Shown here piece after piece: positions 36,618 to 45,522 of a DNA stretch of 64,000 bases; position 1 is the first letter of the stretch; the number at the start of each line of letters is the position of its first letter. The position numbers and the translations under genes were made by a program. The DNA is from a virus: positions 1 through 64,000 of the IMG/VR virus record IMGVR_UViG_3300035670_000158. One strand, written 5' to 3'. Under the pieces are notes generated by a model that saw nothing but the letters and a program-made list of their open reading frames with translations, was not told the DNA's origin and did not search any database.

Positions 36618-37453
36618 AATCACTCAAAACACCTCTTCGCTATCCTGGAGGCAAGTCCCGTGCTTGCACCAAGATGGATCAATACTTTCCAGACCTCCGT
36701 AACTACAATGAGTTTCGTGAACCATTTCTTGGTGGAGGAAGCGTTGCGATTCATATTACTAAAAAATACCCAGACATCAAAATATGGGTAAATGACTTAT
36801 ATGAACCATTGGTAAACTTCTGGCAGCAACTCCAGATGTTTGGACCTGAAATGAAAGATAAGTTGCTAGATCTAAAGTCAAAAAATAATACTCCAGACAA
36901 AGCAAAAGTATTATTTTATCATTCAAAGGTATTTGTAAATGAACCACTTCTGTCTAATCTCGATCGTGCTGTGGCTTTCTACGTTGTCAATAAGTGCAGT
37001 TTCAGTGGCCTTACAGAGAGCTCATCATTTTCACAACAAGCGTCCAACAGCAACTTTAGTATACGCGGCATTGAAAAATTACCAGAATACTCCAAACTAA
37101 TTGCAAACTGGAGAATAACTAATTACTCATACGATTATTTGATGGATGACAATATGGATGCTTTTCTGTATTTGGATCCTCCTTATGACATTAAGGACAA
37201 TCTCTATGGGAACAAAGGATCAATGCACAAAGGATTTGATCACGATAAGTTTGCTACTGATTGCGATTCTTGTCGTATGCATCAGATGATTAGTTATAAT
37301 TCAGATCAATTGGTAAAAGATAGATTCAAAAACTGGAAAGCGGCGGAATTTGATTTGACCTATACCATGCGATCTGTTGGTGAATACATGCGCGAGCAAA
37401 AAGAACGTAAGGAACTTTTGTTATTTAATTATGGAACTGAAAGATTGGCTTAA
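36614..37453 (+). CDS. D12-class adenine-N6 DNA methyltransferase
   Basis: 279 residues from ATG 36614, overlapping the oxygenase stop. Motifs: RYPGGKS (~9-15), EPFLGGGSVAIHI (~36-48), VNDLYEPLVNFWQ (~57-69), catalytic DPPYD (~188-192) in AFLYLDPPYDIKDN. This is the Dam/D12 family that methylates adenine within a short site such as GATC; specificity cannot be read from sequence. No cognate nuclease is adjacent, so it is probably an orphan protective methylase. The last 23 bases overlap gp62. Confidence 0.92.
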   Translation: MKSLKTPLRYPGGKSRACTKMDQYFPDLRNYNEFREPFLGGGSVAIHITKKYPDIKIWVNDLYEPLVNFWQQLQMFGPEMKDKLLDLKSKNNTPDKAKVLFYHSKVFVNEPLLSNLDRAVAFYVVNKCSFSGLTESSSFSQQASNSNFSIRGIEKLPEYSKLIANWRITNYSYDYLMDDNMDAFLYLDPPYDIKDNLYGNKGSMHKGFDHDKFATDCDSCRMHQMISYNSDQLVKDRFKNWKAAEFDLTYTMRSVGEYMREQKERKELLLFNYGTERLA

Positions 37454-37805
37454 TTCTATCAACTTCACAAAGGAAGATATTGCTGAACCAGAGAATATCC
37501 GATCTTATCCTCCTTACATTGTCAATCGTTGCCTTTCTGGACACATTGATTGTGTATTGTTTGTGAACGAGATGAATATTAATCATCACTTAGATAAAGA
37601 TATGCAATATCAGTTTTATCTAAATAGTCTGAGGAAAAGGAAGAGATTTTCTCCTTGGATCAAAAAGGATAAAATAGAAGACCTTGATATTGTAAAACAA
37701 TATTATGGTTATAGCAATGAGAAAGCATCACAAGCACTCAGAATTTTATCTAAACAACAACTCAATTACATCAGACAAAAACTTGAAACTGGAGGAAGAA
37801 AATGA
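37431..37805 (+). CDS. gp62: gp62 clamp-loader small subunit
   Basis: 124 residues from ATG 37431 (MELKDWLNSINFTKEDI). Segments PYIVNRCLSGHIDCVLFVNE and RKRKRFSPWIKKDKIEDLDI are typical of cyanophage gp62, shorter than the 187 residues of T4. Partner of gp44 in clamp loading. The upstream ATG 37377 lies in the methylase frame overlap and is not favoured. ATGA overlap with regA. Confidence 0.9.
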   Translation: MELKDWLNSINFTKEDIAEPENIRSYPPYIVNRCLSGHIDCVLFVNEMNINHHLDKDMQYQFYLNSLRKRKRFSPWIKKDKIEDLDIVKQYYGYSNEKASQALRILSKQQLNYIRQKLETGGRK

Positions 37806-38230
37806 GTACGGTGAGAGAACCTGAAGTGAAGTGGTCACAAGACCAAATGATTGAAGTAATTTTGAGAGAACCAGATGACTTTCTCAAAGTTAGAGAAACT
37901 CTGACACGTATTGGTGTTGCATCTCGTAAAGAGAAGAAACTGTATCAATCCTGTCATATTTTGCATAAACAGGGTCGATATTTTATCGTTCATTTCAAAG
38001 AGTTGTTTGCTTTGGATGGTAAACATGCAAATCTTACTCCGAACGATGTTCAGCGTCGTAATCGTATTACTCAGTTACTATCTGATTGGGGTCTTATTGA
38101 AGTAGTCAATGCAGAGACTATTACTGAAATTGCTCCTCTGAACCAAATCAAAGTTCTCTCTTTCAAAGAGAAGGAAGAATGGACTTTGGAAACAAAATAC
38201 AATATTGGAAAGAAAAAAGTTCAAGAGTGA
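37802..38230 (+). CDS. regA: RegA translational repressor
   Basis: Binds start regions of early mRNAs and blocks translation. 142 residues (T4: 122). DDFLKVRETLTRIGVASRKE then KKLYQSCHILHKQGRYFIVH is nearly identical to T4 EDFLKVKETLTRMGIANNKD and YQSCHILQKKG. T4 RegA begins at the residue matching M16 (ATG 37847), but a GGAGGA site precedes ATG 37802, so the longer form is chosen. Confidence 0.95.
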   Translation: MSTVREPEVKWSQDQMIEVILREPDDFLKVRETLTRIGVASRKEKKLYQSCHILHKQGRYFIVHFKELFALDGKHANLTPNDVQRRNRITQLLSDWGLIEVVNAETITEIAPLNQIKVLSFKEKEEWTLETKYNIGKKKVQE

Positions 38231-38784
38231 AAAAACAAATTATAAAAGATTGTATATGTAAGTTTACGCTAGATAATCACGAAAAAGTAAAAAAAATCAT
38301 CTTAGACTGCATTCATAATGATAATAATCATTCAAAAAATGCTTATATAGACACAATAACTAAATTTGATTGGAAAGTTGGAGATGATTTTGAAAGACCA
38401 TGGGTAAAATATTTTTTGCCACTATTTGAAAAAATATTAGAAAAATTTCTATTAGAGATAGGAGTGCAAAAAATTGGAAAACTAAGTGCAATTTGGTATC
38501 AACAATATGAAAACAAATCATATCATGGATGGCACATTCATGGTGGACATTACACTGGCGTTTATTATTTAGAACTTCCAAAAAATTCACCTCAAACTGA
38601 AATACTTCATCCGTTCAATAACAAAATAACAAAAATAAACGCTAAAGAAGGAGATATCATTTTTTTCCCTAGTCATATAATTCATAGAGCACCAAAAAAT
38701 GAAGGTAGTAGAAAAACAATAATATCATATAATTTTGATCTATTCGATAGAATAAATTGCCCCTTCTTAATAAACGAACTATAA
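38227..38784 (+). CDS. 2OG-Fe(II) oxygenase (second)
   Basis: 185 residues if started at GTG 38227, which overlaps the regA TGA (GTGA, as for gp47 and 35921); an ATG at 38179 in the same frame lies inside regA. Iron motif in YHGWHIHGGHYTGVYYLELP, distal FPSHIIHRAPKNEGSRKTII with the Arg that should hold 2-oxoglutarate. Similar in layout to the 54962 protein. Substrate unknown. A TATAAATA overlaps its stop. Confidence 0.78.
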   Translation: MKKQIIKDCICKFTLDNHEKVKKIILDCIHNDNNHSKNAYIDTITKFDWKVGDDFERPWVKYFLPLFEKILEKFLLEIGVQKIGKLSAIWYQQYENKSYHGWHIHGGHYTGVYYLELPKNSPQTEILHPFNNKITKINAKEGDIIFFPSHIIHRAPKNEGSRKTIISYNFDLFDRINCPFLINEL

Positions 38785-38787
38785 ATA
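38780..38787 (+). promoter_or_regulatory. late promoter core TATAAATA
   Basis: Perfect core over the oxygenase stop. Its transcript would meet the terminator at 38842 within about 50 bases, so its purpose is unclear. Confidence 0.4.
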
Positions 38788-38841
38788 AAGCGTCGCTCTT
38801 TCGTGCGCGACACGCTACATACGGAATATACGCTACTAAAG

Positions 38842-38868
38842 GACGGGTTTCGCCACCCGTCTTTTTTT
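38842..38868 (+). terminator. terminator before hsp20
   Basis: GACGGGT (38842-38848) and ACCCGTC (38855-38861), loop TTCGCC, followed by T7. Intrinsic terminator closing the gp45-regA transcript. Confidence 0.9.
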
Positions 38869-38874
38869 GTCTTT

Positions 38875-38883
38875 TGGTATAAT
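38875..38883 (+). promoter_or_regulatory. extended -10 promoter for hsp20
   Basis: TGG-TATAAT directly after the terminator T-run, about 60 bases before hsp20. The usual -35 position would fall in the terminator 3' arm and shows no TTGACA. Confidence 0.55.
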
Positions 38884-38943
38884 TAATATTGGATGCCGAA
38901 AGGGTCCACAAAATACAAACTCGCTTTCAAAGGAGCTACCATA

Positions 38944-39378
38944 ATGACAAACCTTGCACGTTATACTGCTGCGGATCTTCCATCATTAATGGATAGAATC
39001 ACTCGCAATAGTATTGGATTGGATGATTATTTTGATCGTGTCTTTAGTCTTCATGAGACAAGTTCTAATTATCCACCATATAACTTCATCAAAGTAAGTA
39101 ATGTAGAATCTCGTCTGGAACTTGCACTTGCAGGATTTAAGAAGGAGGAAGTTCATGTATACACAGAGTATGGAAAACTTTTTGTTGAAGGACAAAAAGA
39201 AGATAAAGAATCTGATGCCAACTACATCCATAAGGGATTGGCTCAACGATCTTTCAAAAGGGCGTGGACTCTCTCCGACGATACAGAAGTACGAGATGTT
39301 ACCTTTGATAATGGACTATTGATAGTATCTTTGGGCAAAGTGATTCCAGAGCATCATACACGAAAGGATTATCTATAA
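38944..39378 (+). CDS. hsp20: Hsp20 small heat-shock protein
   Basis: 144 residues from ATG 38944, which has the strong site CAAAGGAG; in-frame ATG 38893 is rejected. Alpha-crystallin domain about residues 38-135: PPYNFIKVSNVESRLELALA, GFKKEEVHVYTEYGKLFVEG and GLAQRSFKRAWTLSDDTEVR, then DNGLLIVSLGKVIPE containing the I/V-x-I/L-like end. A holdase chaperone common in cyanophages, probably helping virion assembly or host proteins under stress. Own promoter and terminator. Confidence 0.94.
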   Translation: MTNLARYTAADLPSLMDRITRNSIGLDDYFDRVFSLHETSSNYPPYNFIKVSNVESRLELALAGFKKEEVHVYTEYGKLFVEGQKEDKESDANYIHKGLAQRSFKRAWTLSDDTEVRDVTFDNGLLIVSLGKVIPEHHTRKDYL

Positions 39379-39381
39379 ATA
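39374..39381 (+). promoter_or_regulatory. late promoter core TATAAATA over hsp20 stop
   Basis: Perfect core followed after about 30 bases by the terminator at 39410. Confidence 0.4.
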
Positions 39382-39409
39382 CAATTGAATATCGTCGGCG
39401 CTATGCCAC

Positions 39410-39461
39410 GGGAGGTAACTGGCAAAATCCAGTTGACACCTCCCTTTTTTATTGCTATAAT
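39410..39461 (+). promoter_or_regulatory. terminator fused to a consensus promoter
   Basis: Terminator stem GGGAGGT + AACTGG (39410-39422), CCAGTT + ACCTCCC (39429-39444), then T6. The promoter TTGACA (39433-39438), 17-base spacer, TGC-TATAAT (39456-39461) has its -35 inside the 3' arm of the terminator. It stops hsp20 RNA and starts the 39484-mazG operon. Confidence 0.85.
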
Positions 39462-39483
39462 ACCTTGAGATATTAGGATATGC

Positions 39484-39834
39484 ATGAGCATTAAACTTGC
39501 AGTATTGAAGTCGGGAGAAGATGTAATTGCCGATGTAAAAGAACTTCTAATGAACGAACGTGTGGTAGGATATACGTTCAGCAATCCTGCAACAGTTCGC
39601 TTTTTAGATCCAGAATCAATATATTTTCCAAACAAAAATATTGATATTGTCTTTGCTCCATGGATTCCTCTTTCTGCAGAGAAAGAAATTCCAGTAGCAC
39701 CAGATTGGATTATCACCCTAGTTGACCCTATTCCCCAAGTGGTTGAAAAATACAAAGAAGGATTAAAAAATGGAAAAACAAATCAAAGTTCTATTACTGA
39801 CCAACAATTCAATTCTGATATCACAACTAATTGA
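39484..39834 (+). CDS. conserved Sm-like small protein
   Basis: 116 residues. The start SIKLAVLKSGEDVIADVKEL has the K-x-x-SGE-(D/E) pattern also seen at 23398. IITLVDPIPQVVEKYKEGL is paralogous to ILTIVDPNTKLLEKYKSLI of the next gene. First gene of the polymerase operon, just after the consensus promoter. Function unknown. Confidence 0.65.
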   Translation: MSIKLAVLKSGEDVIADVKELLMNERVVGYTFSNPATVRFLDPESIYFPNKNIDIVFAPWIPLSAEKEIPVAPDWIITLVDPIPQVVEKYKEGLKNGKTNQSSITDQQFNSDITTN

Positions 39835-40030
39835 AGTTAGTTCTGAACTTGGTGAACCAGATTGCAAACTTATAGAACCCTACGTAATTGTGCAATCAAC
39901 TGGCGAACTTGTACCGTGGTGTATCGATTTCACAGTACAAAACACCTTCATGATTAGTTCAGATAAAATTTTGACAATTGTTGATCCCAACACCAAACTC
40001 CTTGAAAAGTACAAGTCTCTAATTTCTTGA
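39770..40030 (+). CDS. paralogue of the preceding small protein
   Basis: 86 residues, MEKQIKVLLLTNNSILISQL ... VDPNTKLLEKYKSLIS. Shares the C-terminal VDPxxxxxEKYK element and the strand order with the 39484 product, so the pair probably arose by duplication. Overlaps that gene by 65 bases, which is unusually long, and overlaps the gp43 start by one base. Function unknown. Confidence 0.6.
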   Translation: MEKQIKVLLLTNNSILISQLIEVSSELGEPDCKLIEPYVIVQSTGELVPWCIDFTVQNTFMISSDKILTIVDPNTKLLEKYKSLIS

Positions 40031-42522
40031 TGCGATTTTACACTAACGTTCAACTTGTCGGGAATCAATTTCTCGTTCGTGGTTATGATAATGGAGAACA
40101 TTTCTCTCTAAGAGATGAGTTCAAACCAACACTTTTTGTGGATTCAAAGAGTGAAAAAGGAAAATACAAAACTTTAGATGGTAAGACTGTAGAACCTATT
40201 CAACCAGGTTATGTCAAAGATTGTCGTGAGTTTTTGGAAAAATATAAAGATGTTGATGGGTTCAACATCTATGGCAATGAGCGTTACATTTATCAGTATA
40301 TTTCTGAAAAATATCCAGAAGAAGAAATCAAGTTTGATATGTCAAAAATCAAACTTGTAACTCTTGACATTGAAACAACTTCTGAGGAAGGATTTCCTGA
40401 TGTAAATACTTGCTCCGAAGAACTTCTTACGATTACAATACAAGATTATGCCTCCAAGAAAATTATTACTTGGGGTGTAAAACCATTTAAGACTCAAAGA
40501 AAAGATCTCTTATATATTGTCTGCAACAATGAGCATGATCTTTTAGAAAAATTTATTTCTTATTGGGAACAACAGACACCAGAAGTAATAACTGGATGGA
40601 ATATTCAGTTATTTGATATGCCATACATTGGTGGTCGTCTCAAACGTGTTCTTGGCGAAAAAAGAATGAAAAGACTTTCTCCTTGGGGTCTTGTCACAGA
40701 ACAGGAAGTATACATCAAAGGTCGTTGTCACAAATCTTTGGATATTGGTGGCGTGACTCAGCTGGATTATCTTGATTTGTATAAGAAATTTACTTATACA
40801 AACCAGGAATCTTATCGTCTAGATCATATTGCAGAGGTTGAACTTGGTCAGAAAAAACTTGATCACTCTGAATTTGATACCTTCAAAGAATTTTATACAG
40901 GAAATTGGCAAAAGTTTGTTGAGTATAACATTATTGACGTAGAACTTGTTGACCGCTTGGAAGACAAGATGAAACTAATTGAACTTGCTATTACAATGGC
41001 ATATGATGCAAAGGCAAATTTTACCGATGTGTTTTATCAAGTCCGAATGTGGGATTCTATTATCTACAATTATCTCAAAAAAAGAAACATTGTCATTCCT
41101 CAAAAGAAAAAGTCATCAAAGGATGAAAAGTATGAAGGAGCATATGTAAAAGAACCTAAACCAGGTAGTTATGATTGGGTCGTATCTTTTGACTTGAATA
41201 GTCTGTATCCGCATCTCATCATGCAATATAACATTTCTCCAGAGACTCTTTTGGACACTCCTCATCCAAGTTGCTCTGTGGACAAAATCTTATCGGGGAC
41301 TTTTATTGCTGATGGTAAGTATGCCACTGCTGCCAATGGTGCAATGTATACTAAAAAGTTTCGTGGATTTCTTCCAGAATTGATGGAAAAAATCTATGAA
41401 GATCGTACCATCTACAAAAAGAAGATGATTGCTGCCAAACAGCAGTATGAAAAAACTCCTACGATAGAACTTGAAAAAGAAATTGCTCGTTGCAATAACA
41501 TTCAAATGGCAAGAAAGATTCAACTCAATTCTGCCTATGGTGCAATTGGTAATCAGTATTTTCGATATTATAAACTTGAAAATGCAGAAGCAATTACACT
41601 TTCTGGTCAGGCATCAATTAGGTGGATTGAAAATAAAATGAATGTCTACTTAAATAATATTCTCAAAACAGAGGGTGAAGATTATGTTATTGCTTCAGAT
41701 ACTGATTCTATCTATCTCAATATGGGCCCTTTGGTCAAAACTGTATACCAGGGAAGAGAAAAAACTACTGAAAGCATTGTTTCGTTCCTTGATAAGATCT
41801 GTGCAATGGAACTTGAAAAATATATTGAAAGTTCTTATAAAGAACTGGCAGAATATGTGAATGCATATGATCAAAAGATGCAGATGAAGCGAGAGAACAT
41901 TGCTGATCGTGGAATCTGGACTGCTAAGAAACGTTATATCCTCAACGTTTGGGACAGCGAAGGAGTTCGTTATGAATCTCCGAAACTAAAGGTAATGGGT
42001 ATTGAAGCAGTCAAATCATCAACTCCTGCACCATGCCGAAAGATGCTAAAGGATTCTTTCAAAATTATGATGAATGGATCGGAAGATGATATAATTAATT
42101 TTGTATCAACGTGTAAAAAAGAATTCAAGTCTCTCAAACCAGAAGAAGTTTCATTTCCTCGTTCCGTTTCTGATGTTGAAAAGTATAGATCAGTAAACTC
42201 AATTTACGAAAAAGGAACTCCTATTCATGTTCGTGGGGCACTTCTTTTCAATTACTACATAAAACAGAAAAAATTAACACACAAATATTCTCTCATTCAA
42301 AATGGGGAAAAAATCAAGTTCTGTTATTTGAAAAAACCAAATCCAATCCATGAAAATGTTTTGACATTTATTCAAGATTGGCCAAAAGAACTTGATCTAG
42401 AACAATACATTGATTATGACCTTCAATTTGAAAAAGCATTTTTAGAACCACTAAAAACAATTCTTGATGCTATTGGATGGTCTGTTGAAAAAACTGTAAC
42501 TTTGGAGTCTTTCTTCTCATGA
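40030..42522 (+). CDS. gp43: gp43 DNA polymerase (family B)
   Basis: 830 residues from ATG 40030 (T4: 898), replicative polymerase with proofreading. Exo I VTLDIETTSEE (D113, E115), exo II/III region with YLDLYKKFTY and EYNIIDVELVDRLED; polymerase motif A SFDLNSLYPHLIMQYNISPE (~390), motif B region KIQLNSAYGAIGNQYFRYY, motif C ASDTDSIYLN (~557). A single unbroken reading frame, not split. The start overlaps the preceding TGA. Confidence 0.97.
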   Translation: MRFYTNVQLVGNQFLVRGYDNGEHFSLRDEFKPTLFVDSKSEKGKYKTLDGKTVEPIQPGYVKDCREFLEKYKDVDGFNIYGNERYIYQYISEKYPEEEIKFDMSKIKLVTLDIETTSEEGFPDVNTCSEELLTITIQDYASKKIITWGVKPFKTQRKDLLYIVCNNEHDLLEKFISYWEQQTPEVITGWNIQLFDMPYIGGRLKRVLGEKRMKRLSPWGLVTEQEVYIKGRCHKSLDIGGVTQLDYLDLYKKFTYTNQESYRLDHIAEVELGQKKLDHSEFDTFKEFYTGNWQKFVEYNIIDVELVDRLEDKMKLIELAITMAYDAKANFTDVFYQVRMWDSIIYNYLKKRNIVIPQKKKSSKDEKYEGAYVKEPKPGSYDWVVSFDLNSLYPHLIMQYNISPETLLDTPHPSCSVDKILSGTFIADGKYATAANGAMYTKKFRGFLPELMEKIYEDRTIYKKKMIAAKQQYEKTPTIELEKEIARCNNIQMARKIQLNSAYGAIGNQYFRYYKLENAEAITLSGQASIRWIENKMNVYLNNILKTEGEDYVIASDTDSIYLNMGPLVKTVYQGREKTTESIVSFLDKICAMELEKYIESSYKELAEYVNAYDQKMQMKRENIADRGIWTAKKRYILNVWDSEGVRYESPKLKVMGIEAVKSSTPAPCRKMLKDSFKIMMNGSEDDIINFVSTCKKEFKSLKPEEVSFPRSVSDVEKYRSVNSIYEKGTPIHVRGALLFNYYIKQKKLTHKYSLIQNGEKIKFCYLKKPNPIHENVLTFIQDWPKELDLEQYIDYDLQFEKAFLEPLKTILDAIGWSVEKTVTLESFFS

Positions 42523-42701
42523 CAAACGATGATGAATCAAAACAAGAAAAGTGGAATCGTGGACTGGATTTGTTTGTGGAATCTGTTCTGAAACCAGATC
42601 AAGATCTGAGACAATGTGCTCATGATCAAAAATGCTATACAGAATTGATGGATATTCGCCAGAATGTGCTAGAATATCTGAACAGTATGAGGTGGTATTG
42701 A
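42519..42701 (+). CDS. small conserved protein between gp43 and uvsX
   Basis: 60 residues, [20 protein letters not shown] ... [18 protein letters not shown]. Charged and helical. ATGA overlap with gp43 and TGATG overlap with uvsX place it firmly in the operon. Function unknown. Confidence 0.65.
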   Translation: MTNDDESKQEKWNRGLDLFVESVLKPDQDLRQCAHDQKCYTELMDIRQNVLEYLNSMRWY

Positions 42702-43708
42702 TGGATTTTTTGAAGGATATTGTAAAGGAAATAGGAGGTGAATACACACAACTTGCCTCCGATATTGACGAAACAGAAAAATATGTTGATACGGGTTCAT
42801 ACATTTTTAATGCACTGGTTTCAGGTAGTATTTTTGGTGGTGTATCTGGGAATAAGATTACTGCTATTGCTGGAGAGTCTAGTACTGGAAAGACTTTTTT
42901 CTCTCTCGCAGTGGTTAAGAACTTTCTTGATACTCATCCCAATGGTTACTGTCTCTACTTTGACACTGAGGCTGCTATTACTAAATCGCTTGTAGAATCC
43001 CGTGGAATTGATACTTCTCGTTTGGTTGTTGTCAACGTTGTTACTGTGGAAGAGTTTCGTGGAAAGGCACTCAAAGCAGTAGATATGTATTTGAAGGCAC
43101 CAGTAGATGAACGCAAACCTTGTATGTTTGTGTTAGACTCTTTGGGAATGCTCTCAACCGAGAAAGAGATTACTGATGCACTGAATGATAAACAAGTTCG
43201 TGATATGACAAAATCACAACTTGTAAAGGGTGCTTTCAGAATGTTGACATTGAAGTTGGGGCAGGCTAATATACCAATGATTGTTACCAACCACACCTAT
43301 GATGTTATCGGCGCTTATGTACCTACAAAAGAGATGGGTGGTGGTAGTGGTCTTAAGTATGCCGCTTCTACTATCATCTATCTCAGCAAGAAGAAAGAAA
43401 AGGATGGAACAGAAGTCATTGGAAATATTATCAAAGCAAAGACTGCTAAATCGCGTTTGAGTAAAGAAAACAAAGAAGTTGAGATTCGTTTGTATTATGA
43501 TGAACGTGGTCTTGATCGGTATTATGGACTTCTTGAACTCGGTGAGGTTGGTGGACTCTGGAAAAATGTAGCAGGGCGTTATGAAATGGACGGAAAGAAA
43601 ATTTATGGAAAAGAAATTTTGAAGAATCCAGATCAGTACTTTACACAACAAGTCATGCAAGCATTAGACGAAACTGCTAAGAGGGAGTTTAGTTATGGAG
43701 AAAGTTGA
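42701..43708 (+). CDS. uvsX: UvsX RecA-like recombinase
   Basis: Strand-exchange protein. 335 residues from ATG 42701 (T4: 391); upstream ATG 42632 overlaps the previous gene. Walker [11 protein letters not shown] (~58-67), Walker [13 protein letters not shown] (~142-153), L2-like region with [16 protein letters not shown] (~218-233). Acts with UvsY and UvsW. Confidence 0.96.
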   Translation: MDFLKDIVKEIGGEYTQLASDIDETEKYVDTGSYIFNALVSGSIFGGVSGNKITAIAGESSTGKTFFSLAVVKNFLDTHPNGYCLYFDTEAAITKSLVESRGIDTSRLVVVNVVTVEEFRGKALKAVDMYLKAPVDERKPCMFVLDSLGMLSTEKEITDALNDKQVRDMTKSQLVKGAFRMLTLKLGQANIPMIVTNHTYDVIGAYVPTKEMGGGSGLKYAASTIIYLSKKKEKDGTEVIGNIIKAKTAKSRLSKENKEVEIRLYYDERGLDRYYGLLELGEVGGLWKNVAGRYEMDGKKIYGKEILKNPDQYFTQQVMQALDETAKREFSYGES

Positions 43709-45074
43709 GATTCTTGTAATCAGGAATCTCCTCTTTAATGAAGAATTTGTACGAAAAGTTATTCCATTTATCAAAAAAGATTACTTTGAAGATTCAAGTA
43801 ATCAAATTCTTTTTGAGGAGATTTCATCATTCATTGTCAAATATGATGAGTTACCCAATAAAGAAGCATTATCTATTGAGGTAGAAAACAGGGCAGACTT
43901 GAATGAAACTTCTTATAAAGAAGTTTCTAAGATTCTTTCCTACTTAGAAAAAGAACCAGTAGATTCTGAATGGTTGATGGACACCACAGAGAAGTGGTGT
44001 CGTGATCGTGCCATTTATCTAGCACTCATGGAATCTATTGCTCTTGCCGATGGCGGAGATGATAAGAAAGGTAGAGATGCGATTCCATCCATTCTCTCAG
44101 ATGCTCTAGCAGTTTCTTTTGATAATCATGTTGGGCATGATTATCTTTTAGATTACGAAGAACGTTATGCTTTATACCACAGAAAAGAGGAAAAAATTCC
44201 GTTTGACCTTGAATACTTTAACAAAATTACCAAAGGTGGTTTACCTAATAAGACTCTCAATATCGCTCTTGCTGGTACGGGTGTCGGCAAAAGTCTATTC
44301 ATGTGCCATGTTGCTAGTGCCTGTCTCATGCAAGGCAAGAACGTACTCTACATTACATGTGAAATGGCAGAGGAGAAAATTGCTGAGCGAATTGATGCCA
44401 ACCTCCTCAATGTAAATATTCAGGATATCACTGATCTGCCTAAACAAATGTTTGAAAGCAAGGTCAACAGTCTTGCTAAGAAAACACAAGGTCAACTCAT
44501 CATCAAAGAGTATCCAACTGCATCAGCACATGCTGGTCATTTCAGGTCTCTTTTGAATGAACTGGCACTGAAGAAATCCTTCCGTCCAGATATTATCTTT
44601 ATTGATTATCTAAACATCTGCGTTTCTTCTAGATACCGTGGAAATAGCAACATCAATTCATATACGTTTGTAAAGGCAATTGCCGAAGAACTTCGTGGTC
44701 TTGCCGTGGAAGCAAATGTCCCTATTGTTTCTGCTACTCAAACCACTCGTTCTGGTTATGGTTCTTCTGATGTTGAACTAACCGATACTTCAGAATCATT
44801 TGGTCTCCCTGCTACTGCTGACTTGATGTTTGCTCTAATCTCCACTGAGGAACTTGAAGGTCTTGGTCAAATTATGGTCAAGCAATTGAAGAATAGATAT
44901 AATGATCCAACTATGAATAAACGTTTTGTAGTTGGCATTGATCGTGCTAAAATGAGACTGTACGATTGTGAACAGTCAGCACAAAACGACATCCTTGACA
45001 ATGGCAAGGAGGAAGAGTATGATTATCCTGAAGAATCAAACCTAAAGAAAAAATTCTCATCACTTAAATTCTAA
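43695..45074 (+). CDS. gp41: gp41 replicative helicase
   Basis: DnaB-like hexameric helicase that partners primase gp61. 459 residues (T4: 475). Walker [13 protein letters not shown] (~191-202), Walker [12 protein letters not shown] (~300), and motif IV region [20 protein letters not shown], with [14 protein letters not shown]. Overlaps uvsX by 14 bases and shares one base with mazG (TAATG). Confidence 0.96.
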   Translation: MEKVEILVIRNLLFNEEFVRKVIPFIKKDYFEDSSNQILFEEISSFIVKYDELPNKEALSIEVENRADLNETSYKEVSKILSYLEKEPVDSEWLMDTTEKWCRDRAIYLALMESIALADGGDDKKGRDAIPSILSDALAVSFDNHVGHDYLLDYEERYALYHRKEEKIPFDLEYFNKITKGGLPNKTLNIALAGTGVGKSLFMCHVASACLMQGKNVLYITCEMAEEKIAERIDANLLNVNIQDITDLPKQMFESKVNSLAKKTQGQLIIKEYPTASAHAGHFRSLLNELALKKSFRPDIIFIDYLNICVSSRYRGNSNINSYTFVKAIAEELRGLAVEANVPIVSATQTTRSGYGSSDVELTDTSESFGLPATADLMFALISTEELEGLGQIMVKQLKNRYNDPTMNKRFVVGIDRAKMRLYDCEQSAQNDILDNGKEEEYDYPEESNLKKKFSSLKF

Positions 45075-45478
45075 TGATTGACCCACAAAATTACGTCGAA
45101 TTTGTACGTGAAACAACTAGTTCCACTTCTTTGGACTATGCTGTTTTTCTAACAAGACTCAACTCACTTGAACTTGAGGACAGGTGCAATGTTACTCAAC
45201 TTCTAACTGCTGCTCTTGGTATGACATCTGAAGCGGGTGAGTTTACTGAAGTTGTAAAGAAAATTATTTTTCAAGGAAAACCATACAATGAAGATAATAT
45301 TTTTCACATGAAACGTGAACTGGGTGATATCATGTGGTATGTTGCTCAAGCATGTATGGCACTTGATATTAGTATTGAAGAAATTCTTCAAATGAATTAT
45401 GAAAAACTTAGTGCTCGTTATCCAGAGGGAACATTCAGTGTTGAGCGTTCTGAACATCGCAAAGAAGGAGATCTTTAA
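45074..45478 (+). CDS. mazG: MazG nucleotide pyrophosphohydrolase
   Basis: 134 residues. MazG signature: TSEAGEFTEVVKKIIFQGK (EExxE-like) and RELGDIMWYVAQAC (ExxD) supply the Mg-binding acidic residues. Cyanophage MazG hydrolyses (d)NTPs and may influence host ppGpp or base usage. Final gene of the gp43 operon, followed by a terminator. Confidence 0.92.
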   Translation: MIDPQNYVEFVRETTSSTSLDYAVFLTRLNSLELEDRCNVTQLLTAALGMTSEAGEFTEVVKKIIFQGKPYNEDNIFHMKRELGDIMWYVAQACMALDISIEEILQMNYEKLSARYPEGTFSVERSEHRKEGDL

Positions 45479-45489
45479 TGCAATTTATA

Positions 45490-45517
45490 CCCCTCTAAAT
45501 ATTAGAGGGGTTTTTTT
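45490..45517 (+). terminator. terminator with late promoter core in its loop
   Basis: CCCCTCTAA (45490-45498) and TTAGAGGGG (45502-45510), loop ATA, then T7. The core CTAAATAT (45495-45502) lies across the loop, so late RNA would start after the 5' arm and escape termination. Next ATG at 45523. Confidence 0.85.
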
Positions 45518-45522
45518 ATCCG

